64,000 bases of DNA from Rhizobium sp. R635 (GTDB lineage: Bacteria > Pseudomonadota > Alphaproteobacteria > Rhizobiales > Rhizobiaceae): contig NZ_LOKX01000013.1 in the NCBI RefSeq assembly GCF_002211285.1, forward strand, positions 1 to 64,000, given 5' to 3'. A program made the position numbers and the translations under genes. Numbering within the stretch: the first letter of the stretch is position 1; each line of letters starts with the position of its first letter. The notes below the pieces were generated by a model. The model searched no databases. It saw only the letters and a list, made by a program, of their open reading frames with translations, and had not been told where the DNA came from. Below are positions 1 through 7,761 of the stretch, piece by piece.

Positions 1-55
1 ACTAGAACGAGTAACTTCGTCGCCAGCAGCGCCGCCGCCCTCGTCAGTGAGTGGG

Positions 56-85
56 CTTATAGAACTAACCCTCCCAAACAGTCAA
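56..85 (-). promoter_or_regulatory. Probable rRNA operon promoter, reading left off the window
   Basis: On the minus strand there is a -35 element TTGACT (80-85) and a -10 element TATAAG (56-61) separated by 18 bases. An A/T-rich stretch at about 95-120 upstream could act as an UP element. The sequence downstream of the -10 box, running to base 1, is GC-rich and contains no convincing gene; it resembles the leader of a rhizobial rRNA operon. I infer that an rRNA operon lies just beyond the left edge and is transcribed leftward. This rests on pattern memory, not on any rRNA sequence inside the window. Confidence 0.5.
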
Positions 86-407
86 CACTCATTCCAAAAG
101 TTTTTTGACATTTTTGTAACAGGTTGATTCGGAAGGCATTTTTGCCGCTCAACTTTATCCACAGGCGGCCTTTTCGGATCAGATTCCCGAAAATTCTTTT
201 ATCAACCGGTCAAAAAACCATCGAAAGCCTGCTCTCCACCGCCGAAATATGACTAGAAAACAGCGCCTTGAGCGAATTTATGGTTAATGGAGGATTAAAG
301 CGCCTCCGACCGGCGCGTTTTAAATTTCCGTCACAAATCAACGACCGACATTCGGAACCTATCGCGGTCTGGAGTGTTGTCTCTCCCATTGAAGGAAGGA
401 GACCGAC
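86..407. other. Non-coding interval upstream of the first gene
   Basis: No convincing coding frame is seen on either strand. Besides the DnaA-like 9-mer the interval holds a weak hairpin at 300-316 (GCGCC/GGCGC with a 7-base loop) followed by GTTTT. That hairpin could be a weak terminator or part of the promoter region of the gene at 408. A good Shine-Dalgarno sequence (GAAGGAAGGAG) lies just before the start at 408. Confidence 0.5.
155..163 (+). other. Exact DnaA-box-like 9-mer
   Basis: The nonamer TTATCCACA matches the consensus DnaA box exactly. It lies upstream of the putative rRNA-type promoter. A single box is not an origin. It could be a regulatory DnaA site or chance. Confidence 0.3.
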
Positions 408-746
408 ATGGCTGCCAATACCGATGATATCAGAGCATCTGTGAGCAAGGACATTGCCGCACTCCAGCAGGAAGTATCCCGCCTGCAGAAGATGATTTCG
501 GCTCAGGGCGCCGAAGCCTATTACGAAGTGCGCGGCCGCGCCGGCAAAGCCTATGAGGATGCCCTGCCCCGCGCAAAGAACGCCGTCGCCCAGATCCGGG
601 CGGAAGGGGCGGCTGCCGCCGGTGCCGCCCGCGAGCACGTGGCCGTGACCACCACTGCACTGGCGCTTGCAGGCGCCATCGGCTTTCTTGCCGGATATCT
701 GCTGTCCGGCAATTCGCAGCCACAGCCGCGCCATTGGTGGCACTAA
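408..746 (+). CDS. DUF883/ElaB-like small membrane-anchored protein
   Basis: This is a 112-residue protein. Residues about 1-75 are an amphipathic, probably helical or coiled-coil region rich in Ala, Glu and Lys. A single C-terminal membrane segment follows (about 82-100, ALALAGAIGFLAGYLLSG), then a short His/Trp tail. This is the architecture of the YqjD/ElaB (DUF883) family, which anchors to the inner membrane through the C-terminus and in enterobacteria binds ribosomes in stationary phase. That role has not been shown here. A strong Shine-Dalgarno sequence (AAGGAGACCGAC) supports the start, and a strong stem-loop follows the stop, so it is probably monocistronic. A family-level call only. 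Confidence 0.7.
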   Translation: MAANTDDIRASVSKDIAALQQEVSRLQKMISAQGAEAYYEVRGRAGKAYEDALPRAKNAVAQIRAEGAAAAGAAREHVAVTTTALALAGAIGFLAGYLLSGNSQPQPRHWWH

Positions 747-773
747 ACGTCAAGTCCGTCTAAAATCAGCTTT

Positions 774-814
774 TTTACGCACCCGCCGATCCATTTTTCG
801 GCTGGGTGCGTAAA
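774..814 (+). terminator. Strong stem-loop after the ElaB-like gene
   Basis: An 11-bp perfect outer stem (774-784 with 804-814, TTTACGCACCC/GGGTGCGTAAA) encloses an inner CCGA/TCGG pairing. No U-tract follows, so it may protect an mRNA 3' end or terminate weakly rather than act as a canonical intrinsic terminator. Confidence 0.55.
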
Positions 815-885
815 GGCTTATGTCTCAGAAAAACCAATTTTTAATGCAAGTGGTGGGAACATAAAAAACTAAAGGGAGGACGACA

Positions 886-1092
886 ATGGAAAACAAGAGG
901 GCCAATTGCATCATTGAAGTCAGCGTCGACGGCGCCAACGGCCGTTACGCGGTCGGTATCATGAATATGCGCCAGGCACTCGAACTGCCGGAAATGCCGA
1001 GCCTGTCCTACACACATCCCGACCCTGTCAAAGCCGCCGCCGGTATCGTCGTGAGCCGCAAGGAACTGGCCGGCTTCATGGCCTGCCGTTAA
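886..1092 (+). CDS. Small hypothetical protein, 68 aa
   Basis: I do not recognise a family. A strong ribosome binding site (GGGAGGACGACA) precedes the ATG, and codon use matches the surrounding genes. The protein has no signal peptide or membrane segment. The first half is beta-strand-like (ANCIIEVSVDGANGRYAVGI) and it has a CR ending. It lies between the stem-loop at 774-814 and the pseudouridine synthase, so it probably has its own promoter. Real by its ribosome binding site and coding character; function unknown. Confidence 0.65.
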   Translation: MENKRANCIIEVSVDGANGRYAVGIMNMRQALELPEMPSLSYTHPDPVKAAAGIVVSRKELAGFMACR

Positions 1093-1265
1093 GGCAGCGC
1101 GGCCTCCTATCATGTCTGACGGCGCTTTTCTCCAAGCGCTGATGATTTCTGACGACGCCTGTTTTCCTGATCTTTGATTGCCTTGCCGGCATCCCTGGCG
1201 TGCCTTACTGGCGTCGTTGCGCCGTTCATGCCAAGAAAAGGCATCGAGGCAGACAAGGACGACAG

Positions 1266-2072
1266 ATGAGGGAGCGGCGCCCACCGCATAAAAGGCGCGA
1301 GCGGGCAAAACCCGCCGCCGAGGCCGCAGCCAAGCGGGTCACGCTTTCCCGCGCTCTTTCCAAGCTCGGTTATTGCTCCCGCACGCAGGCCGAACGGCTG
1401 ATTGCCGAAAGCCGCGTCGCCGTCGACGGCCGTATCGTCAGCGATGCCTCCGCATGGCTCGATCTCGCCACGGCAAGGATCAGCGTCGACGGCCTCCCCG
1501 TTGCCGCCGAGGCGAAGATCTATCTGATGCTCAACAAGCCGCGCGGGCTTGTCACCACCCGTCACGATCCCGAAGGCCGGCCGACGGTCTATGATTGTCT
1601 CAAGGGTTTCGACATTCCGCATCTCTCTCCCGTCGGCCGGCTCGACAAGGCGAGCGAAGGCCTGCTGCTCTTTACAAACGACACGGAATTCGCCCAGGTC
1701 CTGCTCGATCCGGTCACCCATGTCACCAAGACCTATCATGTCCAGGTCGACCGCATCATGGACGACGAAACGCTGGCCGCCATGACCTCGGGCATCCGCC
1801 ATGACGGCGAGCAGCTGACGGCAACAGCGGCGCGGCGGCTGCGCCAGGGCGACAGGAATTCCTGGATCGAAGTCGAGCTCGACGAAGGCCGCAACCGCCA
1901 GATCCGCCGCATGCTGGAGGCGCTCGGAGCCGAATGTTTGCGCCTCGTGCGTGTCGCGATCGGCGGGCTCGAACTCGGCGAACTGCCGAAAGGCGCCGTG
2001 CGTGCGCTGACCGATGCGGAATTGCAGGCGCTGCGCCGCAAAGCCGGCATGGAAAGGACGAGGCGCAATTGA
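1266..2072 (+). CDS. RsuA/RluE-family rRNA pseudouridine synthase
   Basis: 268 residues. A basic N-terminal tail (MRERRPPHKRRERAK) is followed by an S4 RNA-binding domain (about 22-75, with SRALSKLGYCSRTQAERLI) and then the catalytic domain. The catalytic Asp is in GRLDKASEGLLLFTND, and the family motif GRNRQIRRM lies near the C-terminus. These enzymes isomerise a specific uridine of 16S or 23S rRNA. RluE, RluB and RsuA cannot be separated by eye. I chose ATG 1266 because AAGGA lies 6 bases upstream; an in-frame ATG at 1200 lacks a good site. The stop overlaps the start of the next gene. Confidence 0.85.
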   Translation: MRERRPPHKRRERAKPAAEAAAKRVTLSRALSKLGYCSRTQAERLIAESRVAVDGRIVSDASAWLDLATARISVDGLPVAAEAKIYLMLNKPRGLVTTRHDPEGRPTVYDCLKGFDIPHLSPVGRLDKASEGLLLFTNDTEFAQVLLDPVTHVTKTYHVQVDRIMDDETLAAMTSGIRHDGEQLTATAARRLRQGDRNSWIEVELDEGRNRQIRRMLEALGAECLRLVRVAIGGLELGELPKGAVRALTDAELQALRRKAGMERTRRN

Positions 2073-2770
2073 GCGATGTGACTGACATGGCGCCGCACGA
2101 TTTCTGGCAGGAAATTCATCCGCCCGGCACCTTTGCCGAAGAGAAGGAGTTCACCTCCTTCTATGTCGCCGTGCTGGAAGACGGCCGCCAGCTTCGCCTG
2201 CCGATCCGGGTGCTCGCCGATGGCGATCGCGCCCTTGCCTCGCTGATCGTCAACCAGGCGAGCTTCGCCGTGCTCGATGCGCTTGCCGAAAGCCTCGCCG
2301 ACAGGATCAGGCCCCTAGAGATCGATATCGTCGCCGGCCTGCCGACGCTCGGCCTGACGCTCGCCGCCGTCGTCGCACAAAAGCTCGGCCACCAGAGATA
2401 CGTTCCGCTCGGTACCTCGCGCAAATTCTGGTATCGCGACGAACTCTCGGTTGCCCTGTCCTCGATCACCACGCCGACACAGCAGAAGCGCCTCTATATC
2501 GATCCGCGCATGCTGCCGCTGCTTCAGGGACGGCGCGTCGCCCTGATCGACGACGTCATCTCCAGCGGCGCTTCGATCGTCGCGGGTCTGAACCTGCTGA
2601 CGGCCTGCGGCATCGAACCCGCCGCCATCGGCGCGGCAATGCTGCAGTCGGAGCGCTGGCGCGAAAGCCTCGCCGCCGCCGGTCCGCAATGGGCAGCACG
2701 CATCGTCAGCGTCTTCGCAACGCCCATCCTGGAGCGCAATGCCGCGGGCCGGTGGCAGGCGGCACCGTAA
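2069..2770 (+). CDS. Orphan phosphoribosyltransferase
   Basis: About 233 residues. The PRPP-binding signature of type I phosphoribosyltransferases is clear (VALIDDVISSGAS), preceded by the ribose/base region VAGLPTLGLTLAAVVAQKLG and a flexible-loop-like segment RKFWYRDELS. It is probably a cytosolic purine-type (adenine/xanthine-like) enzyme, but the base is not predictable. The TTG start at 2069 overlaps the upstream stop (TTGA) and has a good Shine-Dalgarno sequence (GGAAAGGACGAGG), implying translational coupling to the pseudouridine synthase. ATG 2087 is the alternative start, giving 227 residues. The longer open frame back to 1934 runs inside the upstream gene and is not used. Confidence 0.75.
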   Translation: MSDVTDMAPHDFWQEIHPPGTFAEEKEFTSFYVAVLEDGRQLRLPIRVLADGDRALASLIVNQASFAVLDALAESLADRIRPLEIDIVAGLPTLGLTLAAVVAQKLGHQRYVPLGTSRKFWYRDELSVALSSITTPTQQKRLYIDPRMLPLLQGRRVALIDDVISSGASIVAGLNLLTACGIEPAAIGAAMLQSERWRESLAAAGPQWAARIVSVFATPILERNAAGRWQAAP

Positions 2771-2863
2771 CGAAATATCGGGATTGCATCTCGCCGGCCG
2801 GCACCGCTTTATAGCGAACCGGACGACCAGAGTCCGACCGATAGACGCACTACGGATCCGCCC

Positions 2864-4606
2864 ATGTCGTTCGAACAAGCATCCCTGCTGATCCTTCTGC
2901 TGGCGATGCTCATTCTCTTTTCGCTCGGTCGCATCCGCATCGAGGTCGTCTCGATCGCCGGCCTGCTTTCCGGTCATGCGCTTGGCCTTTATCCGGCCGA
3001 CCAGATCTTCACGGGCTTTGGCAGCCCCGTCGTCATCACCGTCGTCGAAATCCTGCTGATCGTCCAGGTGCTGGCGCGCGCCAAGCTCTTCGACAGCCTT
3101 GCCGCCCGTTTCTCAGCCGCAAGGCCCTCGAACTTCAAGGTGATCGCTGGCACATCGGCGCTTGCCGGCTTCATTTCCATCTTCATGAACAATATCGGCG
3201 CCTTCGCGATCACCCTGCCGGTGACGCTCCGGCTCGGCACGGCGCTCACCATCCCCCGTCGCCAGATCGTCATGCCCCTCTCCTTTGCAGCGCTGCTCGG
3301 CGGCCTCGTTTCGCTGATCGGCACGCCGGCCAATCTGCTCGTCAGCGACGGGCTCGCCAAGGCAACGGGAACAGGCTTTCGTTTCTTCGATTTCGCCTAT
3401 GTCGGCCTGCCGGTGGCAATCGCCGGCATTCTTCTCATTACTTTTCGCGTGCAGCGTCTGTTTCCCGAACCTGACGAAGCGCCGGCGACGGTCTCCCCGG
3501 CGGTTCGCCGCATCGTCGTCGAGCGCCGTGTTCCCGACGTCTCACCGCTGATCGGCGTGAAGCTTTCCGATTGTTCGGCGCGTTTCGGCATCAAGCCGCA
3601 CGCGCTGATCCGGGCGGACAATTTCGTCTTCGGCCCGCTCGACCAATCGGTGATCGAAGCCGGCGATGTCCTGCTTGCCGAAGGCGGCGATACGATTTTT
3701 GCCGGCCTTGCCGCCGCGCAGGCGCTGGTGGCCGATATCAATCCGCATGGCCTTCAGCCGGATTTCGCCCGCGTCGAAAGCGTCGTCATGCCGGAAAGCA
3801 CACTGGTCGGCTCGCGCATCCGCTCGCTCGAAGTCTTCCACAGCCGCGGCGTCGCGGTCACCGCTCTTTCCATGCGCGCGCCGCGCATCGAGGGACGCTT
3901 CCTCGACCTGCAATTGTCGATCGGCGATATAATGACGCTCGAGGGACCGCGTATGGCGATCGCCGAAGCGCTCGAGGAAAGCGAGTGCCTGCCGCTCGCC
4001 CCGACAACTCCGGCCGAACCGATCCTCCTCTCATGGCGGCCTTTTGCGCTCTTTGCCTGCGGCGTCGCCGCCTCCGCAGCCGGCCTGCGTCCCGACATCG
4101 CCTTTGCCTGTGTCGTGCTCGTGCTCGCCTTGCTCAATCATCTGAACATCCGGCAGGCGATGGCCGACCTCAACTGGCCGATCATCATCATGCTCGCGGC
4201 GATGATCCCGCTCGGCCAGGCAATGGCCACCACCGGAGCCGCCGAAACCATAGCCGGCTGGCTCAGCATCGTCGTGCCCATCGCCCATCCGCTTGCCGGC
4301 ATCGCCCTCATCCTCTTTCTCGCCATGGCATTGACGCCCTTCGTCAACAACGCGACCGTCGCGATCGTCCTGACCCCGATCGCATTGGAATTCGCAAAGA
4401 CCGGCCGGCACGGCCCGGATGCCTATCTGATCGCGGTCGCCGCCGGCGCATCGCTCGATTTTCTCACGCCCTTCGGCCATCACAACAATACCTTGGCGAT
4501 GGGGATCGGCGGCTACCGCTTCGGCGATTTCCTGCGCGCCGGCTGGCCGCTCACCCTCGCAAGTTACGGTCTTGCGCTCTTTCTCCTGGCCCTGTTCTGG
4601 CTGTGA
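2864..4606 (+). CDS. SLC13/DASS-family permease with two RCK_C domains
   Basis: 580 residues. N-terminal membrane helices (about 1-200) and C-terminal helices (about 385-580) flank a cytosolic insert of about 185 residues. The insert reads as two TrkA-C/RCK_C repeats (about 205-290 and 300-385, each with GxxLxxxEGGD/GDIMTLEGP-like turns). Conserved transporter motifs include IFMNNIGAFAITLPV, IGTPANLLVSDG and a C-terminal FVNNATVAIVLTPIA. This architecture is typical of sodium:dicarboxylate/sulfate symporters of the SLC13 type. The substrate (dicarboxylate, sulfate or other) is not predictable. It is a separate gene 93 bases after the phosphoribosyltransferase. Confidence 0.82.
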   Translation: MSFEQASLLILLLAMLILFSLGRIRIEVVSIAGLLSGHALGLYPADQIFTGFGSPVVITVVEILLIVQVLARAKLFDSLAARFSAARPSNFKVIAGTSALAGFISIFMNNIGAFAITLPVTLRLGTALTIPRRQIVMPLSFAALLGGLVSLIGTPANLLVSDGLAKATGTGFRFFDFAYVGLPVAIAGILLITFRVQRLFPEPDEAPATVSPAVRRIVVERRVPDVSPLIGVKLSDCSARFGIKPHALIRADNFVFGPLDQSVIEAGDVLLAEGGDTIFAGLAAAQALVADINPHGLQPDFARVESVVMPESTLVGSRIRSLEVFHSRGVAVTALSMRAPRIEGRFLDLQLSIGDIMTLEGPRMAIAEALEESECLPLAPTTPAEPILLSWRPFALFACGVAASAAGLRPDIAFACVVLVLALLNHLNIRQAMADLNWPIIIMLAAMIPLGQAMATTGAAETIAGWLSIVVPIAHPLAGIALILFLAMALTPFVNNATVAIVLTPIALEFAKTGRHGPDAYLIAVAAGASLDFLTPFGHHNNTLAMGIGGYRFGDFLRAGWPLTLASYGLALFLLALFWL

Positions 4607-4690
4607 TGCGATAGTTGGCTCGACTTGACTTCCCCGGCAATGAAACTAGAGCAGGAAAACTTCCCTCAATCATAAGGACCGTCGAGCGCC

Positions 4691-5635
4691 GTGCGAATCC
4701 TCTCCGAAGCCCATTTCCCGGAACTGCCGAACTACTACCGCGGCAAGGTGCGCGAGAATTACGACCTGCCGGACGGACGCCGCATCATCATCAGCACCGA
4801 CCGGCTGAGCGCTTTCGACCGCATCCTGACCTGCATTCCCTATAAGGGCCACGTGCTGACGCAGACGGCGCGCTACTGGTTCGAAGCGACGAGGGATATC
4901 TGCCCGAACCACGTGCTCGACTATCCCGATCCGAATGTCGTCATCGGCAAGCGGCTCGATATCCTGCCGGTCGAGATCGTCGTGCGCGGTTATCTCGCCG
5001 GCACCACCGGCACCTCGATCCTGACTCTCTATAAGAAGGGTGAGCGGGAAATGTACGGCATGCGCCTGCCAGACGGCATGCGTGACAATCAGATCCTGCC
5101 GGAACCTGTGATCACGCCGACCAGCAAGGAATTCGACGGCGGCCATGACGAGCCGCTGACGCCCGCCGAAATCGTCACGCGCGGCCTTCTGACAAGTCAG
5201 CAGTGGGAAACCTTGTCGGCATACGCGCTCGCCCTCTTCGCCCGCGGCCAGGAGATGGCGGCCAAACGCGGCCTGATCCTCGTCGATACCAAATATGAAT
5301 TCGGCACCGATGGCGACGGCAACATCATCCTCGCCGACGAGATCCACACGCCGGACAGCAGCCGCTACTGGCTTGCCGAAAGCTATCCGGCAAGCTTTGC
5401 CGCCGGAAAGCGGCCGGAAAGTTTCGACAAGGATTTCGTCCGCGCCTGGGTGGCGGAGCGCTGCGACCCCTACAAGGACGAAATTCCCGAAATTCCCGTC
5501 GAACTGATCGAGCAGACCTCTGCCGTCTACATCAGGGCCTACGAAGCGATCACCGGCGAACGCTTTGTTCCCGACGACAGCGGCGAGACGCCGCTTGCCC
5601 GTGTCCGCAACAACCTCGCCCCTTATTTCCCTTGA
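4691..5635 (+). CDS. purC: Phosphoribosylaminoimidazole-succinocarboxamide synthase (SAICAR synthetase)
   Basis: 314 residues, the longer alphaproteobacterial form. It catalyses ATP-dependent joining of aspartate to CAIR in purine synthesis. Diagnostic segments are [33 protein letters not shown] and LVDTKYEFG followed by [12 protein letters not shown]. The start is GTG at 4691; no in-frame ATG fits the conserved N-terminus [19 protein letters not shown]. Rhizobia commonly carry two purC genes, a short one near purS/purQ/purL and this longer one. No other pur gene is adjacent here, so this is probably the second, stand-alone copy. Confidence 0.93.
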   Translation: MRILSEAHFPELPNYYRGKVRENYDLPDGRRIIISTDRLSAFDRILTCIPYKGHVLTQTARYWFEATRDICPNHVLDYPDPNVVIGKRLDILPVEIVVRGYLAGTTGTSILTLYKKGEREMYGMRLPDGMRDNQILPEPVITPTSKEFDGGHDEPLTPAEIVTRGLLTSQQWETLSAYALALFARGQEMAAKRGLILVDTKYEFGTDGDGNIILADEIHTPDSSRYWLAESYPASFAAGKRPESFDKDFVRAWVAERCDPYKDEIPEIPVELIEQTSAVYIRAYEAITGERFVPDDSGETPLARVRNNLAPYFP

Positions 5636-5744
5636 AAAGACGACACGCGAAAGCCGCCGGGCCCGGCATCGGCTTGGCAGTTTTCGCTCAATAGCGCTAG
5701 CATTGGAAAAAAGGGAATACCGGGCGCGGCCCGGCGGGGGATAG

Positions 5745-6344
5745 ATGGTAAGAAGGCCGAGACGCAAGGCCGAGGAAACGCGACAGGACATCCTGTCCAT
5801 GGCGGAGATGCTGTTTCGCGAGCGCGGCTTCGTCGCCGTGTCGATCGCCGATATATCAGGCGCGCTGCATATGTCGCCCGCCAATGTCTTCAAGCATTTC
5901 CATTCCAAGATCGCGCTGGCCGACGCCATCGCCGGGCGCCATCTCGACAACGCCACCGAGCGTTTCGTCACCGACCCCAACTTGCCGCCGAAGGAGCAAC
6001 TGCTCCGCTTCGTCCTGCGCCTGCTGGAAGGCCATCTACAGGACATCCAGAAGAGCCCTTACATCTTCGAAATGGTGCTTTCCACGATCGAGGCCAAACT
6101 CGAGGCCGGCAATCGCTACCGCGCCCGTATAGAGGAAAAGCTCGGCGAGATCATTCGCGAAGGCATCGCGGAGGGCAGCTACCATTGCAGTGATCCCGGC
6201 AACGCGGCACACACCGTCGCAGACCTCCTGACCTGCGTGCTGCACCCTGTTCTCATCGTTCGCGACGATAAGGAGACGCTGGTGCGCCGCGCTGAGAATA
6301 TCGTGTGCTTCGTCGATGCCGCACTGCAAAATAGCGCTTGCTAA
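5745..6344 (+). CDS. TetR-family repressor of the adjacent RND efflux pump
   Basis: 199 residues. The N-terminal TetR helix-turn-helix (about 8-55) is clear: RQDILSMAEMLFRERGFVAVSIADISGALHMSP followed by NVFKHFHSK. The C-terminal ligand/dimer domain is divergent. The gene lies directly upstream of, and in the same direction as, a membrane-fusion/RND/outer-membrane-channel set. Overlapping inverted repeats at 6343-6375 are a natural operator. By analogy with AcrR-type regulators it should repress the pump and be released by a pump substrate or plant compound. This is inferred from position. Confidence 0.85.
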   Translation: MVRRPRRKAEETRQDILSMAEMLFRERGFVAVSIADISGALHMSPANVFKHFHSKIALADAIAGRHLDNATERFVTDPNLPPKEQLLRFVLRLLEGHLQDIQKSPYIFEMVLSTIEAKLEAGNRYRARIEEKLGEIIREGIAEGSYHCSDPGNAAHTVADLLTCVLHPVLIVRDDKETLVRRAENIVCFVDAALQNSAC

Positions 6345-6375
6345 GTGACGGTTGCTGACTTACGTCACTTCGTAA
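6343..6375. promoter_or_regulatory. Candidate TetR operator
   Basis: Two overlapping inverted repeats lie between the TetR gene and the pump operon. One is AAGTGACG (6343-6350) with CGTCACTT (6363-6370), an exact 8-bp match. The other is TTACG (6360-6364) with CGTAA (6371-6375). The first begins within the last codon and stop of the regulator gene. Confidence 0.5.
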
Positions 6376-6501
6376 AGCTTTTCTTAGACTCGGACAATGG
6401 CATTTGAAGCCAAGCCAATCCTGACGCTTATATAAGCCTGCGCCCGGCCCGGCCGAGCCCGTGGATCGAACGGCGATTGCCACCGCATGAGGAAATTCAG
6501 A

Positions 6502-7713
6502 ATGATCCGGCGTGCCCTCCTCATCTCCTCGGCCCTCGTGGCCGGCGCATTGCTTGGCGCCTGCAGCGACAACGCCGGCAAGCCCGCCGGCAATGCCGGC
6601 GCGAGCGCGGCGCAGCAGGCGGCCCCCGTCGGCGTGGTCGCCCTGACGAAGGCAAGTTTCCCGATCACGACGATCCTTCCCGGCCGCGCCGAAGCCTTCC
6701 AGACGGCCGATATCCGGCCGCAGGTCAGCGGCATCATCCGCGAGATCGCCTTTAAGGAAGGCGGCGAGATCAAGAAGGGCGATCTTCTCTATCAGATCGA
6801 GGATGCGCCCTATATCGCCGCCGTCGAGCAGGCCAAGGCGGCCATCTCCAAGGCCGAGGCAAGCGTTCCGAGTGCTGAAAGCAATCTCGAACGCTACCAG
6901 CGTCTCGTCGGCAGCGGCGCGACACAGATCGAATACGAGACGGCCAGGACGACGCTTCTCCAGGCGAAGGCCGAGGTCGAGTCGGCAAAAGCAGCCCTTT
7001 CCGCCGCACAGATCGACCTCGATCATACCAAGATCGTCGCGCCCTTCGACGGCGTCATCGACCAGACCGCCTACAATATCGGCAACGTCGTCTCGGCCAA
7101 CCAGACCACGGCGCTGACGACGATCCGCCAGCTCGATCCGATCTACATCTCGCTCACGGAATCGAGCACCAACCTCCTGAGGCTGCGCGATGCGATGGCC
7201 GCCGGCGATATCAAGGGTGCGGAGAACGTCGCCTTTCACCTGATCCTCGAAGACGGCAAGGAATATAATCAGCAGGGCAAGCTCGACATGTCGAAGCAGG
7301 TGGTCAGCGAGACCACGGGCACCTTCATCATCCGCGTGCTCTTTCCCAATCCCGACCGTATCGTCCTGCCCGGCATGTATGTCCGCGCCACGGTGGAGCT
7401 CGGCGCCGAAACCGGTTACGCGCTGCCGCAGCTGGCAACGAGCCGTGACGCCAACGGCCGGCTGACGGCGCAGTTCGTTTCCGCCGACGGCAAGGTCGAA
7501 ACCCGCGCCTTCGAGAACAGCTCGCCCTCCAACAATTCCTGGCTGGTGACCGAAGGCATCAAGGACGGCGATCAGCTGATCGTCAGCGGCCTGCAGTCGA
7601 TCACCGCAGGCATGCCGGTGAAGCCGGTTCCGATGAAGATCAACGACAATGGCGTGGTCGTGGCTGCCGAGCAGCCCGCGGCCGGTGACGCTGAGAAGCC
7701 CGCAGCGAAGTAA
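6502..7713 (+). CDS. RND efflux periplasmic adaptor (membrane fusion) lipoprotein
   Basis: 403 residues. The N-terminal signal ends in the lipobox LLGAC, so it is anchored as a lipoprotein. The adaptor layout follows: a lipoyl-like half (RPQVSGIIREIAFKEGGEIKKGDLLYQIE), a long alpha-helical hairpin (about 95-160, Ala/Glu/Lys-rich), the second lipoyl half (KIVAPFDGVID), then beta-barrel and membrane-proximal domains. This is the AcrA/MexA family, linking an inner-membrane RND pump to an outer-membrane channel. I prefer ATG 6502 because GAGGA lies 8 bases upstream; ATG 6487 would add five residues. It is the first gene of a three-gene efflux unit. Confidence 0.9.
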   Translation: MIRRALLISSALVAGALLGACSDNAGKPAGNAGASAAQQAAPVGVVALTKASFPITTILPGRAEAFQTADIRPQVSGIIREIAFKEGGEIKKGDLLYQIEDAPYIAAVEQAKAAISKAEASVPSAESNLERYQRLVGSGATQIEYETARTTLLQAKAEVESAKAALSAAQIDLDHTKIVAPFDGVIDQTAYNIGNVVSANQTTALTTIRQLDPIYISLTESSTNLLRLRDAMAAGDIKGAENVAFHLILEDGKEYNQQGKLDMSKQVVSETTGTFIIRVLFPNPDRIVLPGMYVRATVELGAETGYALPQLATSRDANGRLTAQFVSADGKVETRAFENSSPSNNSWLVTEGIKDGDQLIVSGLQSITAGMPVKPVPMKINDNGVVVAAEQPAAGDAEKPAAK

Positions 7714-7761
7714 TCGCTCCGAGCCCGCATCGTCACCGTCTCAGCCGCACAGGAACAACCG

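Noticed and set aside
155-163. Replication origin
   Set aside because: Only one DnaA-like 9-mer and none of the usual origin neighbours or A/T-rich unwinding region.
210-743. Minus-strand 177-codon open frame at the left end
   Set aside because: It overlaps the ElaB-like gene in antisense and has no ribosome binding site or recognisable domain.
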